Source: an uncultured Chitinophagaceae bacterium
GTDB lineage: Bacteria > Bacteroidota > Bacteroidia > Chitinophagales > Chitinophagaceae
NCBI GenBank assembly: GCA_937958995.1
Contig: CALGAP010000008.1
Coordinates: 186,001 to 250,000 of the forward strand
DNA: 64,000 nt
Direction of reading: 5' to 3'
Part shown: positions 44,201 to 52,447 of the stretch, one piece after another
Layout: every line of letters begins with the position of its first letter
Numbering within the stretch: the stretch's first letter is position 1
Translations under genes and position numbers: made by a program
Notes under the pieces: model-generated
What the model saw: only the letters and a program-made list of their open reading frames with translations
What the model was told of the DNA's origin: nothing
The model's database searches: none

Positions 44201-46318
44201 GTTAAGCGGGCCGGTTTTGATGCTATCAATCTCCAGGTTCGCGCTCAATGCTCCCATTCCCGTTAAGCCCATTGCCACATCACCCTTTGCATGCAGGTTG
44301 GGATCGAATAGAGAAAAATTGGCTTGCAGCCGCTCGTCTTTGATACTTGCTTTTACAGGCACATCCTGGTAAGTGTAGTCCTTAAAACGAAGCGATTGAA
44401 CCGTGCCATTCAATACGGCATCCATAGATGCCATAGTAAGACCTTTTCCCAGCACATGAAAATTGCCGGATATGTTTTGCAGTTCGGGATTTTTTATCAG
44501 TTTCCCGAGTTTGATATCATCGGCGCCCAGTTGCACATCATAAGCAGCCGCCTCCATATCTCCCATATTACTGATACTTCCGTTGATGGTGGCATTGCCA
44601 TCGGTAGTTTGCAAGTTGAGCATTGCCACCATATTGCGCGGGTTGCCATTTACATTTCCTTTCAACACGAAGGTCTCGGGCAACTGAATTTGCTGCAGTG
44701 CGGCTGCCGGCAAAAATCCTGACAGGTCGCGGCCGGTGGTGCGGATCATATTTACACGCACATTGGCCTGCAACTTATCCATATCGGGCCAACCAGTCAC
44801 AGTGCCGCGCAGATCCACTTTTGTATTGCGCCAGCCGCTGATCTGCAGTTCTTCCGCCACTATGCGGTTCATATTGCCTGATATCTTCGCGTTTATTTTG
44901 AATACAGCATTCGGATTTTCAAACAATGGCTGACCGCGCAGTGCGGGCGCAAAAAGCAGCAGGTCCCTGGTCTGCACATAACTGTCGGGGAGATCGGCGC
45001 TCACACGCAGCGAGGCCATGTTTTTCTGCAACGCCTCCAGCGAAGGATATTCCGCATGAACAGTATGACCGATGCGCGTGCCGGGTGTTTGCACCAGGAA
45101 ATCGTCGGCACTTATGCCGGTGGGAGTATATAAAAAATTTCCGCGCAGTTGCTGCAGTTGCAAACCACTTCCCTCATTCAGCTTTGCCTCCTTCACATTT
45201 ATACCTATGCTATCGCCGGTAAAAAAGATCTGCGTTGCTTTGAAATTGATGTTGCTGGCATTTAAATGTCCATAATCAATGGAATTGGCTTGTCGCGCTT
45301 GGTTATCGTCATCATACTGCACAAAGCTTGCGTCAAGCTCAAGCGCGTTTACTAGTATGCGCCAGTTATTTTGCGCAATATCTTTAACTTCTTCCTCTGC
45401 TTTCGCCGCTACCAGTTTTGCTTTCTCACTTTTACCCAACCTGATCTTTGTGTCGAGATTCGCGAGCTTTACATGATCGAGCACGATCGACTGTCCGGCT
45501 AAATCAAACGCTTTGGCGCGCGTGTCAAATTGTTTGAATTTTACCTGGACAAAAAATTGCGAGACGCTGTTGCTATAGTCAACATCTATATTTTTCAGGT
45601 CGACATCCTTTATCATCAAAACCGGCATTGGCGCAGCCGATGCGTCATCAGCCACTACATCTTCCGGTTCCACCAGCGGCTTGTATTGCTTCATGCGCGC
45701 CACCAATCCATCGGCGGAGACAGAGGGGATTTCAAAAATGAATTTCTCGGTATCAAATGTATTGATGCGTGTTTCAAATTCGCTGAGATCAACGCTCCAG
45801 TCATTTCCAGTGAGCGTATCATAATATTTGAAATGAATATCGCGCAGGTTTACCTGCCTGATGTCGATTTTCATTGCGGCAGCGGCGGTGTCTGCCGGTT
45901 GGTCGGCAGGTGTGGCAAAGGCATCGATGATGAACTGGAAGTTAAAAACTGTATCGGGCAGACTGCGATCTATATGGGCCGTAATTCCTTCGAGCGTAAG
46001 CTGGCCGATCCGCACTTCGTTGCTCAGCAAAGCAAACATGTTGATGCTCGCCTTAATGCGGCCGCCGTACAGTAAGGTGTCTTTTTGTTTGTCTTCAAGA
46101 TATACGCGGTCAATCTGCACGGTGGAAGGGAGGCGGATATATATCTTACCGATCTCTACGCGGGTATCGAGTTTCTCCTGGAGAAATGCCTGCACTTTTT
46201 TGCGCGCAAAATTCTGCACCGGCGGCGTGTGGATCAGTAATACGATAAACAGCAGGGAGACAATGATCCACAGCAGCGTCTTGAGGAATATTTTTGCGGC
46301 TTTCTTCAACACAGACAT
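41204..46318 (-). CDS. tamB: TamB-like translocation/assembly module protein
   Basis: 1704 residues from the ATG at 46318 (an upstream start would only add seven residues). N-terminal membrane helix (KIFLKTLLWIIVSLLFIVLLI), a very long repetitive beta structure typical of a lipid-conducting groove, and the C-terminal DUF490 part (GILTGGIDKSGHVTLAGSYEIQEGTYEITF stretch, about 1320-1350, then ETGVGFVITLDYNRFRN). Longer than E. coli TamB (about 1260), as usual in Bacteroidota. Overlaps the TamA gene. A glutamine/arginine-rich tail ends the protein. Confidence 0.92.
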   Translation of the reverse strand: MSVLKKAAKIFLKTLLWIIVSLLFIVLLIHTPPVQNFARKKVQAFLQEKLDTRVEIGKIYIRLPSTVQIDRVYLEDKQKDTLLYGGRIKASINMFALLSNEVRIGQLTLEGITAHIDRSLPDTVFNFQFIIDAFATPADQPADTAAAAMKIDIRQVNLRDIHFKYYDTLTGNDWSVDLSEFETRINTFDTEKFIFEIPSVSADGLVARMKQYKPLVEPEDVVADDASAAPMPVLMIKDVDLKNIDVDYSNSVSQFFVQVKFKQFDTRAKAFDLAGQSIVLDHVKLANLDTKIRLGKSEKAKLVAAKAEEEVKDIAQNNWRILVNALELDASFVQYDDDNQARQANSIDYGHLNASNINFKATQIFFTGDSIGINVKEAKLNEGSGLQLQQLRGNFLYTPTGISADDFLVQTPGTRIGHTVHAEYPSLEALQKNMASLRVSADLPDSYVQTRDLLLFAPALRGQPLFENPNAVFKINAKISGNMNRIVAEELQISGWRNTKVDLRGTVTGWPDMDKLQANVRVNMIRTTGRDLSGFLPAAALQQIQLPETFVLKGNVNGNPRNMVAMLNLQTTDGNATINGSISNMGDMEAAAYDVQLGADDIKLGKLIKNPELQNISGNFHVLGKGLTMASMDAVLNGTVQSLRFKDYTYQDVPVKASIKDERLQANFSLFDPNLHAKGDVAMGLTGMGALSANLEIDSIKTGPLNLTPQAMIYRGKLDAEFTSLDPDSLQGRADIIHSLLVIGTDRLQLDTVRIRADRSGDTSSIILQSDLGNVGISGKYKLTELAAIFMQTVQPYFAVMPPGQSDTVVSPYAFSIFADVVDNPALQTFLPGIKKIADVTVRARFASDSGWSATARTPLIQLGTMQIEQLNMQAGVKNDSLVADISTGQLQMGGNALHGFSLQAGAANNQLDFVAHFNDVAGKEKYHLAGVLKQPRFREYELNLGPEVLLNYESWAVAPDNMIRFTENSLTARNFMLTRNFQQFSLKTRGETLNSPIEAYFTSFHLGTLASIAILDSLAMDGTMDGQIVFSDLMNKPAFVGNLNITDFRFSNDTIGNVKIEANNSSGGNIRADVEVTGKGNAINIAGNYYMQPVNGDEFNFDVAIKKLNLATIEGATAGAIRNASGDVTGQFNLRGTMAKPVLDGKLRLRETSFNLTMLNNYFRVADESIVVNTEGIRFDSFRIEDSLKNAATIDGMIYTEAFPNARFDLKIRARNFQAMDKPKSRDPNDLYYGKLVFSSDMGIKGTAELPVVDGTVTIEENTDLSVLLPQQNPGVVEREGIVQFVDMDAPENDTLFLNTLALYDSLNFTPLRGLDISANVEIKKEAMFSLIIDQSNGDFIRMRGEGLLTGGIDKSGHVTLAGSYEIQEGTYEITFNFLQRQFKIQEGSKIVWTGEPTKADLNVTAVYIANTTPLDLVANQLGADGTAGERNMYLQRMPFEVQLKLTGELMKPEIGFDIVLPEDRNFRVPNDVISVVTTRLAQIRQEPNEMNKQVFALLLLNRFVTENPFQSSGPGITAEGFARQSASKLLAEQLNNLAAGLIEGVDISFDVNSYDDYSSGNALTRTDLNVNLSKRLLNDRLQVTVGSNFELEGGTQANEQASNLIGNLSAEYRLSKDGRYMLRAYRKNEYQGIIDGYVIETGVGFVITLDYNRFRNLFLSKKERERRRELRRQARQAEDEQQKKVQDNQQQTTTVPETKKGE

Positions 46319-46434
46319 ATTTTGAGCAATGCCCGTCAAAAGGTAAAATACCTATGCCATAATAAAGGTCAAACCGGTACACGGTCAAGATAATACGAAG
46401 GTCGGATAGTGTGGAGAAAATTCCTCAAACTTTT

Positions 46435-47355
46435 TCACAGCCTGTCTTTGCTCTCAACCTCTTTAACTTCTTGTTTTACAATAAATACAGCCGTCTTGCG
46501 CGGCCTGATGCCGGCGCCGTTTTGAATTGCATACACTTTAGTGAACTCTGCCCCGAAGTATAAGATGATGGAAGAATAGTAAACCCATAACAGCAAAATG
46601 ATCAATGAAGCTGCAGTGCCATAAGTGCTGCGCACATGGCTGTTGCCGAGATAAAATCCGATCAGGAATTTACCGATCATGAAAAGTAACGCTGTGAAAG
46701 CCGCACCGAAAAAAATATCTTTCCAGCGAATGCTGGCGTCGGGCAATACTTTGAAAATAACGGCAAACAACAAACCCGTCACCAGGAACAACAACACATA
46801 GTTGAAAATTTTCACCAACACTACCGTGGCGTTGGGAAAATAAAGCAGTAAGCGGTCGCTCAACACATCCATCAGCGCGCTGATGACCCGTGATACCAAC
46901 AATATGAATCCACAGCTGATTACCAGGGAAAATGAGATCAGCCTGTTCCTGAGTAATTTCAGCCATCCCTTATTAGGCTTGGCACGTATGGACCAGATAA
47001 AGTTGATGGAACTTTGTATTTCGTTAAACACGCCCGTGGCGCCCAACATTAATATGGCAATGCCTACGATAGCACCCATCACACCGCCATCGGTCTGCTG
47101 CACATTGGCGATGATATTCTGCACCTGCACGGCGGCATCATGCCCAACCATTCCCTGTAATTGCCTGTACAGGCTGCCACGCACCGCATCTTGTCCGAAA
47201 AAGATGCCGGCAAAAGAAATAATAATTATCAGGAACGGACCAATTGAAAACAGCGTGTAATAAGAAAGTGATGCACTGAGCTTCATGCCATTGTCTGACA
47301 AAAACTCTTTTGCCGCCCTGCGTAGTACGCTAAACAATTTCCTGGGATACTTCAT
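46435..47355 (-). CDS. YihY/BrkB family inner-membrane protein
   Basis: 306 residues with six predicted membrane helices. Family signature at the N-terminus: KEFLSDNGMKLSASLSYYTLFSIGPFLIIII, seen at about 17-47, and IFKVLPDASIRWKDIFFGAAFTALLFMIGKF toward the centre. Long mislabelled as ribonuclease BN; function is uncertain, with recent links to envelope lipid transport in the TamB/YihP group. Located 116 bases upstream of tamB on the same strand, so co-transcription is possible. Confidence 0.93.
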   Translation of the reverse strand: MKYPRKLFSVLRRAAKEFLSDNGMKLSASLSYYTLFSIGPFLIIIISFAGIFFGQDAVRGSLYRQLQGMVGHDAAVQVQNIIANVQQTDGGVMGAIVGIAILMLGATGVFNEIQSSINFIWSIRAKPNKGWLKLLRNRLISFSLVISCGFILLVSRVISALMDVLSDRLLLYFPNATVVLVKIFNYVLLFLVTGLLFAVIFKVLPDASIRWKDIFFGAAFTALLFMIGKFLIGFYLGNSHVRSTYGTAASLIILLLWVYYSSIILYFGAEFTKVYAIQNGAGIRPRKTAVFIVKQEVKEVESKDRL

Positions 47356-47510
47356 ACCAATTACTACTAAAACTCTATTCCGAGGATTTAATTCTACAGG
47401 TTGGGTGGTAAATCGCGTACAATCACTAATAATGAGTACTTCTTAATGCTGGCAGCATATTTTAACGTCTAAGGGCGACATTATATTCAGAAGCTAAAAT
47501 TTTTAAAACT

Positions 47511-47657
47511 ATGAGGAGCATATTATATCTTATCGCAGTAATACTGGTAATAGGATGGTTACTTGGATTCTTCGTGTACAGTGCATCGGGTTTGATACAC
47601 ATTCTGATTGTGCTTGCAGTAATTGCCTTGATCCTGGGCTTAATCAGGAGAGTGTGA
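47511..47657 (+). CDS. lmo0937 family small membrane protein
   Basis: 48 residues. MRSILYLIAVILVIGWLLGF, then FVYSASGLIHILIVLAVIAL and ILGLIRRV: two membrane helices with the WLLGFFxYSxxGLIHxLLVIA signature of the lmo0937 family. Function unknown; common among stress-associated small genes in Bacteroidota. First gene of a stress-related group. It is convergent with the next gene, separated by the hairpin at 47667-47705. Confidence 0.9.
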   Translation: MRSILYLIAVILVIGWLLGFFVYSASGLIHILIVLAVIALILGLIRRV

Positions 47658-47666
47658 CAATAAAAA

Positions 47667-47705
47667 AAACTTGAACATTGATTACAGGAATCAGTGTTCA
47701 AGTTT
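47667..47705 (-). terminator. Terminator overlapping the end of the PRPP-synthetase-like small gene
   Basis: Stem AAACTTGAACATTGATT / AATCAGTGTTCAAGTTT, 17 pairs with one G-T, loop ACAGG, followed on the minus strand by a run of eight T. The descending arm encodes the last five codons and stop of the gene ending at 47691. Confidence 0.75.
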
Positions 47706-48029
47706 GTCTCCAGACTGCACTTTCAGGAAGAAATTATATACCAAAGGATCTGCATAAGCGCCATACGCGTCTACGAGCGTTCCCTTCAATCCATCATTTG
47801 TTTCCAGGAGATATAGTACCGCATTGTCGTCGGGGTTGGAGAATCCTTCAAACCGAAATGAGTTAATAACACGCACCTGGTCGGGTGCATACACTTTATC
47901 ACTAGATGTCGATCGCAGCCCTCCTGACGTGGCCTTGAAGTCCTCTTTAAATCCGTCACTCACCACCTTCGAGAGGCATGTCACCATACTCTTCAAAAAA
48001 GGTCTTTTGGCGTTTAAATTCGTGGGCAT
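47691..48029 (-). CDS. Small protein of the misannotated phosphoribosylpyrophosphate synthetase family
   Basis: 112 residues (or 98 if started at the second Met, 47987). Contains the pattern VRVINSFRFEGFSNPDDNAV followed by LYLLETNDGLKGTLVDAYGAYADP, shared with a family of about 100-residue Bacteroidota proteins often labelled phosphoribosylpyrophosphate synthetase, though they lack the PRPP motif of that enzyme. Real function unknown. Its 3' end forms part of a terminator stem. Confidence 0.75.
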   Translation of the reverse strand: MPTNLNAKRPFLKSMVTCLSKVVSDGFKEDFKATSGGLRSTSSDKVYAPDQVRVINSFRFEGFSNPDDNAVLYLLETNDGLKGTLVDAYGAYADPLVYNFFLKVQSGDKLEH

Positions 48030-48119
48030 AGTAAGCTTTACCTCAATACATAAAATTTATTGCCAACTACAGGTAAGCGGTGCAATCGTTGTCATTTACA
48101 AGTGTTAGCGTATATTTTT

Positions 48120-48677
48120 CTACAATTTGCTTTTCAGCATCATCAACTGGTCGCGGTTCATCCTGATTACGGGCAGTTCAGCCTGTATGATCACCTTGAG
48201 CGCGGGATCACCGGCATTGGCCATATAGTCTTCCAGCCGGGAGAGCATCTTCTTTTCTTTGTCAAGCATATCATCTACCCAGGATTTCAATTTTGCCGAA
48301 TCCTGATCCTGCGCTGAAAATTCATCCACTTCATTTTTTACACTGCTCACGCTGCTGTCGGGCAGCACGATATTGTTATTCTCTGCATATTCCTTCCATT
48401 GATCGATCATTCGCAGGTGTTCGCGCTGAAGCTGGTAGGCCAGGTCACGCAACTCGCGTTGTTCTTTCACTTTCACCACGGGCTTTGTCCAGTCAACCAT
48501 GGCGTAGTGCGCCGACACCTGGTTTACCACAAACTGAGCGTCTCTTTCTGCGGTGCGGGTGTCGAGCGATTTTTGATTTTCTTTTTCCGCTATTTCTTTA
48601 CTGTCTGGTTTGTCCCGGCACGATGCCCAGGCACCTGCCAGGAACAAAACCAGGATCAGTCGCGTATTACTGTTCAT
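48120..48677 (-). CDS. DUF4142-like lipoprotein
   Basis: 185 residues with a lipoprotein signal (LVLFLAGAWASCRD). The mature part is helical and follows the DUF4142 plan: AERDAQFVVNQVSAHYAMVD, RELRDLAYQLQREHLRMIDQWKEY, VLPDSS and MLDKEKKMLSRLED. DUF4142 proteins have a ferritin-like four-helix arrangement but no established activity. Next to the DUF2383 gene five bases upstream, so co-transcribed. Confidence 0.75.
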   Translation of the reverse strand: MNSNTRLILVLFLAGAWASCRDKPDSKEIAEKENQKSLDTRTAERDAQFVVNQVSAHYAMVDWTKPVVKVKEQRELRDLAYQLQREHLRMIDQWKEYAENNNIVLPDSSVSSVKNEVDEFSAQDQDSAKLKSWVDDMLDKEKKMLSRLEDYMANAGDPALKVIIQAELPVIRMNRDQLMMLKSKL

Positions 48678-48682
48678 TGCTC

Positions 48683-49150
48683 TTATTTAGCAATTGCGTG
48701 CATGTCCCTGTATTTCTTGATCAGGTCGTGCGAAGTTTTGAGCGCTTCTTTTTGTGTGGCGATCAGTTGTCGTACACCCGCCGGCATTGCTGCATCGGAA
48801 GCCAGTGCTTCTTCATAAGCGCGTTGTGCAGCGTCTTCACCAAATTCGCAGGCGGCCAATACCGACTTGCGGTCTTTTCCGCTGAAGGTGGCTTTCACGT
48901 CCATCCATGCCCTGTAGATTTTTCCGGAGGCTGTGGTGCCGGCAACGGGTTCGCCACCTTGGGCCACCACTTCTTCGGCGAGTTGTTGTGCATACTCACG
49001 GCTTTCATTACCGAGACGATTGAAGATGGCGCGGAGATCCACATCTATGTCGCGCGCATTTTCACCGGCCTTTGCATAACCTTCGATGCGGTCATGATTA
49101 ATCCTGATAAGGTCGTTCAGCACTTCCACGAGTTCTTTATTACGTTCCAT
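48683..49150 (-). CDS. DUF2383 (PA2169-type) four-helix-bundle protein
   Basis: 155 residues. NKELVEVLNDLIRINHDRIEGYAKA, EYAQQLAEEVVAQGGEPVAGTTASG and the following helices match the DUF2383/PA2169 family, a ferritin-like bundle. No diiron ligand set is obvious. The family is strongly stress-associated, often beside DUF892 and topoisomerase IB genes as here. First of a two-gene minus-strand unit. Confidence 0.88.
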   Translation of the reverse strand: MERNKELVEVLNDLIRINHDRIEGYAKAGENARDIDVDLRAIFNRLGNESREYAQQLAEEVVAQGGEPVAGTTASGKIYRAWMDVKATFSGKDRKSVLAACEFGEDAAQRAYEEALASDAAMPAGVRQLIATQKEALKTSHDLIKKYRDMHAIAK

Positions 49151-49310
49151 ATAAAAGTTTTTAGTTGTGAATAATGTAGAGGATAGAGCTAAAATTGTTC
49201 CGTCTGAAACGCATGTGTTAGCAAGGTCATTGCTTCATAGCGTGGAAGTATTTCCTCATCTCATTCCATAGCAGGCACAAATTTTCCTGCTTAATGAAAA
49301 ACAGTTTCAT

Positions 49311-49661
49311 ATGGCCAAATACTCAAAAAAAGCTAGCAAGACAGTTGCCAGCGCCATGCGTCGCCGTAAAAAAGGAACACTCAAGAGCGGCGGCAGCGGT
49401 CGAACAGTCAAGAGCCGCAAGCAAGCTATCGCCATCGGGTTATCCGAAGCCCGCGCCAAAGGGGCCAAGGTGCCGAAAAAGAAGAAGGCGGCTACCAAAA
49501 AGAAAGCGGCAAGCAAATCTGCGACTAAGAAAAGAGCAACGAAAAAGAAAAGTACAGCCAGGAAAAGTACCGGTAGAAAGAAAAGTACGGGAAGAAGGAC
49601 TACGAAAAAGAGTTCGCGCAGCCGGGGCACCGCGAAAAAATCATCGGGACGTAGCAGATGA
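49311..49661 (+). CDS. DUF6496 protein with histone-H1-like tail
   Basis: 116 residues. The first 55 residues form the DUF6496 region (KASKTVASAMRRRKKGTLKSG, SRKQAIAIGLSEARAKG); the rest is a Lys/Ser/Thr/Arg-rich repetitive tail (KKKAATKKKAASKSATKKRA) much like eukaryotic H1 or bacterial Hc1/alanine-lysine-rich tails. Expected to bind DNA or RNA through charge. No hydrophobic core is visible in the tail. Part of the stress island and next to a DNA topoisomerase. Confidence 0.85.
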   Translation: MAKYSKKASKTVASAMRRRKKGTLKSGGSGRTVKSRKQAIAIGLSEARAKGAKVPKKKKAATKKKAASKSATKKRATKKKSTARKSTGRKKSTGRRTTKKSSRSRGTAKKSSGRSR

Positions 49662-49725
49662 AAATCAATCTGAGATTCCTATAGCCTCCGTGAAATACCA
49701 CCATCTTCCGCATCCGTGATCAAAA

Positions 49726-49752
49726 AAATAAACCCGATGTTGAAACATCGGG
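49726..49752 (-). terminator. Terminator downstream of topoisomerase IB
   Basis: Stem CCCGATGT (49733-49740), loop TGAA, ACATCGGG (49745-49752); on the minus strand it is followed by TTTATTTTTTT. It lies 190 bases past the topoisomerase stop, between two converging genes. Confidence 0.65.
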
Positions 49753-49941
49753 AGTCCTTGGTTAAGGCCTGATTTGTAGCGTAAGTTTATAATGATTTTG
49801 ATCGCTCGTTGTTGTATTCCGGCATTTTCATTACCTGCCGGATGCACTATTACATATATAAAAACTATGCCGATTGTTATTAAAGCGGGTGAAGAAAGGG
49901 TGTGGGGAAAAAAAATCTCAACTTTTGTCGAATTTTTACGG

Positions 49942-51072
49942 TCAGGTGTGGAAAGTTTGTAGAATTTCCATCAGCAACTCCTCTTCAGCCGTCAGTTCAT
50001 TCTTGCCGGGTTTCGTTTCGGCCTTCTCCAGTCGTGCAAAATATTTTTGCAGGTTGTTTTCTTCGTAAAGATTGATCAGCCCGGGGTGCACATAGTATTT
50101 TCTGCAAACGGTGCGGGTGTTGCCGAGTTTGAGGCTTACCTCGTCCAGCGCTTTCACCAGGTTTTGTTTCAGCTGGTTTTCCGACGCCGCTTCACCAATT
50201 GCGCGAAGCGCCACCAGCATGTGCAGGGTGCCCGCCCAGGTTCGGAAATCGCGCGAGGTAAAATCTTTTCCCGTCACTTCCTTTATATAATTATTGATCA
50301 TGCCAGAATCAATCGGGTGGCGCCTGCCTTCTTCATCAATATATTGAAACAACTCCTTGCCCGGAATATCGCGGCAATGCTGCACAATGCGCGCAAGGCG
50401 CTTATTTCTGAGCGTTATACTATGTGCTTTTCCTTTTTTACCAATAAATGAAAAATGGATATTGTCGCCGTTTATCTCTACATGCTTATCTTTCATAGTG
50501 GTCAGTCCATGCGAGCCATACAGTTTTTCGTATTCATCATTGCCCACGCGTATACAGGTTCGTTCCATAAGCGAGATGACGGTAGCAATTACTTTCTTGT
50601 CTGTAAGTTCCTTGGATGCTAAGTCTTTCTCCAGCCGGTCGCGCAAAAGAGGCAATTCCTTTCCGAACTCGTACAGCCTGTGAAATTTTGTTTGGTTGCG
50701 CAACAGCGACCACATGGCGTGATAGCGATATTGTTTACGCTGACGCAGATCATAACCGGTTGCCTGCAGGTGACCATTGTCGAGCGGACAAATCCACACA
50801 CCCGTCCAAGCCGGCGGAATCACCAGTCTGCGAATGCGGTCGAAAATCTCTTTTTTTCTTACCGGTTTTTCCTGGTACAGGTACACAAAGCCGCGGCCTT
50901 TCTTCAATCGCACAATGCCTGGCTGACTGTCTGAGACATATACGAGGTCGGCCACCTGGGCGCTGCGCTCATAGTTCCTGTCGAGCTGCAGCATTTTCTT
51001 ATGCGACAATCTCGGCAGGGCGGGTTCACTTGCCTGTCTTTGTTTTTGCTTTATAGCTCTTTTTGCTTTCAT
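49942..51072 (-). CDS. DNA topoisomerase IB (poxvirus-like)
   Basis: 376 residues from the ATG at 51072; an upstream ATG would extend into the neighbour. Type IB enzyme that relaxes supercoils by a transient 3'-phosphotyrosyl link. Seen: RLVIPPAWTGVWICPLDNGHLQATGYDLRQRKQYRYH (N-terminal DNA-binding part), the catalytic core ERTCIRVGNDEYEKLYGSHGL and RDFRTWAGTLHMLVALR, and the nucleophile region CRKYYVHPGLINLYEE with Tyr326/Tyr327. Overlaps the iron-permease-family gene by 47 bases. Confidence 0.93.
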   Translation of the reverse strand: MKAKRAIKQKQRQASEPALPRLSHKKMLQLDRNYERSAQVADLVYVSDSQPGIVRLKKGRGFVYLYQEKPVRKKEIFDRIRRLVIPPAWTGVWICPLDNGHLQATGYDLRQRKQYRYHAMWSLLRNQTKFHRLYEFGKELPLLRDRLEKDLASKELTDKKVIATVISLMERTCIRVGNDEYEKLYGSHGLTTMKDKHVEINGDNIHFSFIGKKGKAHSITLRNKRLARIVQHCRDIPGKELFQYIDEEGRRHPIDSGMINNYIKEVTGKDFTSRDFRTWAGTLHMLVALRAIGEAASENQLKQNLVKALDEVSLKLGNTRTVCRKYYVHPGLINLYEENNLQKYFARLEKAETKPGKNELTAEEELLMEILQTFHT

Positions 51073-51508
51073 GTAAGTGCATTGCTTCTTCCAGCGTATG
51101 CGAAGTAGTGAGGTTCGCCTCCTTCTCGGCAAGCCTGGAAAGTTTGATATAGAATTTTTTGAGTTGCACCAGTTCGTCCTCCGTCAGGTCTTCGATATCG
51201 ATCAGGCGGTTGCTCGCCTTTTCGTGACTGGCGATCAGCTCATTCAATTTCAACTGCAATGCCATGGTATCCTTATTCTGGGAATGCTGTATGACAAACA
51301 CCATCAGGAATGTGATAATGGTAGTGCTGGTATTTATGATCAGCTGCCAGGTATCGGAATAACCAAATAGCGGTCCCGACACCAGCCATATAATAATTAG
51401 CGCAGCTGCTACTATAAAAGCCAAAGGCGAACCGGTGCCGCGCGTTATTTTAGCCGCTATCTTCTCGAAGAGCGCGCGTGCACCCTTCTTTTTCTTTGTA
51501 CGACTCAT
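51026..51508 (-). CDS. Low-affinity iron permease family protein
   Basis: 160 residues from the ATG at 51508; the frame reaches further upstream but through a gene-free, repeat-rich stretch. Two membrane helices at about 28-50 and 58-80 (SPLAFIVAAALIIIWLVSGP, TIITFLMVFVIQHSQNKDT) match PF04120, the Iron_permease/DUF family, followed by a soluble helical C-terminus (LKLNELIASHEKASNRLIDIEDL). Iron transport in bacteria is not demonstrated. Its end overlaps the topoisomerase start, so translation is coupled. Confidence 0.85.
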   Translation of the reverse strand: MSRTKKKKGARALFEKIAAKITRGTGSPLAFIVAAALIIIWLVSGPLFGYSDTWQLIINTSTTIITFLMVFVIQHSQNKDTMALQLKLNELIASHEKASNRLIDIEDLTEDELVQLKKFYIKLSRLAEKEANLTTSHTLEEAMHLHESKKSYKAKTKTGK

Positions 51509-51630
51509 AAAATTGATTTGATTGTAACCTAAAGGTGAGAAATAAGCACAGTAATCCGGCTGACGTCCATCAGTGCGATCAGCTGAATTTAGTAGTCCGC
51601 GCGATCCGCGCAATTCCCATAATCCGGGTA

Positions 51631-51659
51631 AAAAAAAGTCAGGCCAAGAATGGCCTGAC
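51631..51659 (-). terminator. Rho-independent terminator of the DUF892 gene
   Basis: Perfect stem GTCAGGCC / GGCCTGAC around AAGAAT (51638-51659), followed on the minus strand by eight T. 47 bases past the DUF892 stop. Confidence 0.85.
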
Positions 51660-51706
51660 ACCAATAGACCTTAAAAACCCCTAAATCTATAACCAGAAGT
51701 TTGTGT

Positions 51707-52270
51707 TCATTTCTTTTTGTTTGCAGGCTCTTCTGTACTTGCTTCCTCGTTGATGTTGTTTTCGGCGAGCCCGCTCAACAGTTCATCCATCTCTTTCTCT
51801 TCAGACATTGTATACTTCAAAATTTCTGCCACGTCGTCCTGGCCAATGGTGCGTGCCAGGGTAATAAGGCCGCCGTAAGTGGCAATCTCATAATGTTCGG
51901 CCTTCTGAATGGCCATAATGAGCGCTACATCGCGGGTGGCGCTTTCGGCGTTGGTTTCTTTCAGCACCGACTCGGCTTCGCGGATAAGGCCGTCCATAGC
52001 CTCGCATTTCTTGGCGCGGGCTGTCTCGCCCATCATTTCAAACACCACCTGTAATCTTTGTATATGTGCTTCAGTATGAGCAATATGCTCATCGATGGCG
52101 CCGATCAGTTCCTGCGAGCCGGTCGCGGTTTTCCACGAAGGCATGGCACTGCGCAACTGTTGTTCGGCCCCCAGCAGATCCCGCAGTTCGTACATGAAGT
52201 ATTCTTCCAGCAATGATTTTTTCGATTTGATTTTAATCGGTCCGGTATCAGGGCTACTATCATGTTCCAT
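51707..52270 (-). CDS. DUF892 / YciF-type ferritin-like protein
   Basis: 187 residues from the ATG at 52270. Four long helices typical of YciF-like ferritins: LEEYFMYELRDLLGAEQQLRSAMP, DEHIAHTEAHIQRLQVVFEMM, DVALIMAIQKAEHYEIATYGGLITLARTIG and AEILKYTMSEEKEMDEL. Conserved Glu/His positions (E, EAH, EHYE) fit a dimetal site. Upregulated in osmotic and oxidative stress in other bacteria. An Asn/Glu-rich acidic tail ends the protein. Confidence 0.92.
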   Translation of the reverse strand: MEHDSSPDTGPIKIKSKKSLLEEYFMYELRDLLGAEQQLRSAMPSWKTATGSQELIGAIDEHIAHTEAHIQRLQVVFEMMGETARAKKCEAMDGLIREAESVLKETNAESATRDVALIMAIQKAEHYEIATYGGLITLARTIGQDDVAEILKYTMSEEKEMDELLSGLAENNINEEASTEEPANKKK

Positions 52271-52447
52271 AAAATATGTTTTGAAAAAAAATACTGGAAA
52301 CCTTGTTCCAACATAAAAATGGGCGCGCCGAAACAAAATAAGGGGTAAATGTTGTGGAAATAATTCTACTCACCACAAAATTGTATTGACAGCGTGGGGT
52401 GGTGGGTGATGGTATTCGTTTTGAGATTTAGTTAACAAACGATCAAT

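Noticed and set aside
47452..47475. Possible sigma-54 promoter upstream of the lmo0937 gene
   Set aside because: TGGCA is present but the -12 part lacks TTGC at the right spacing.
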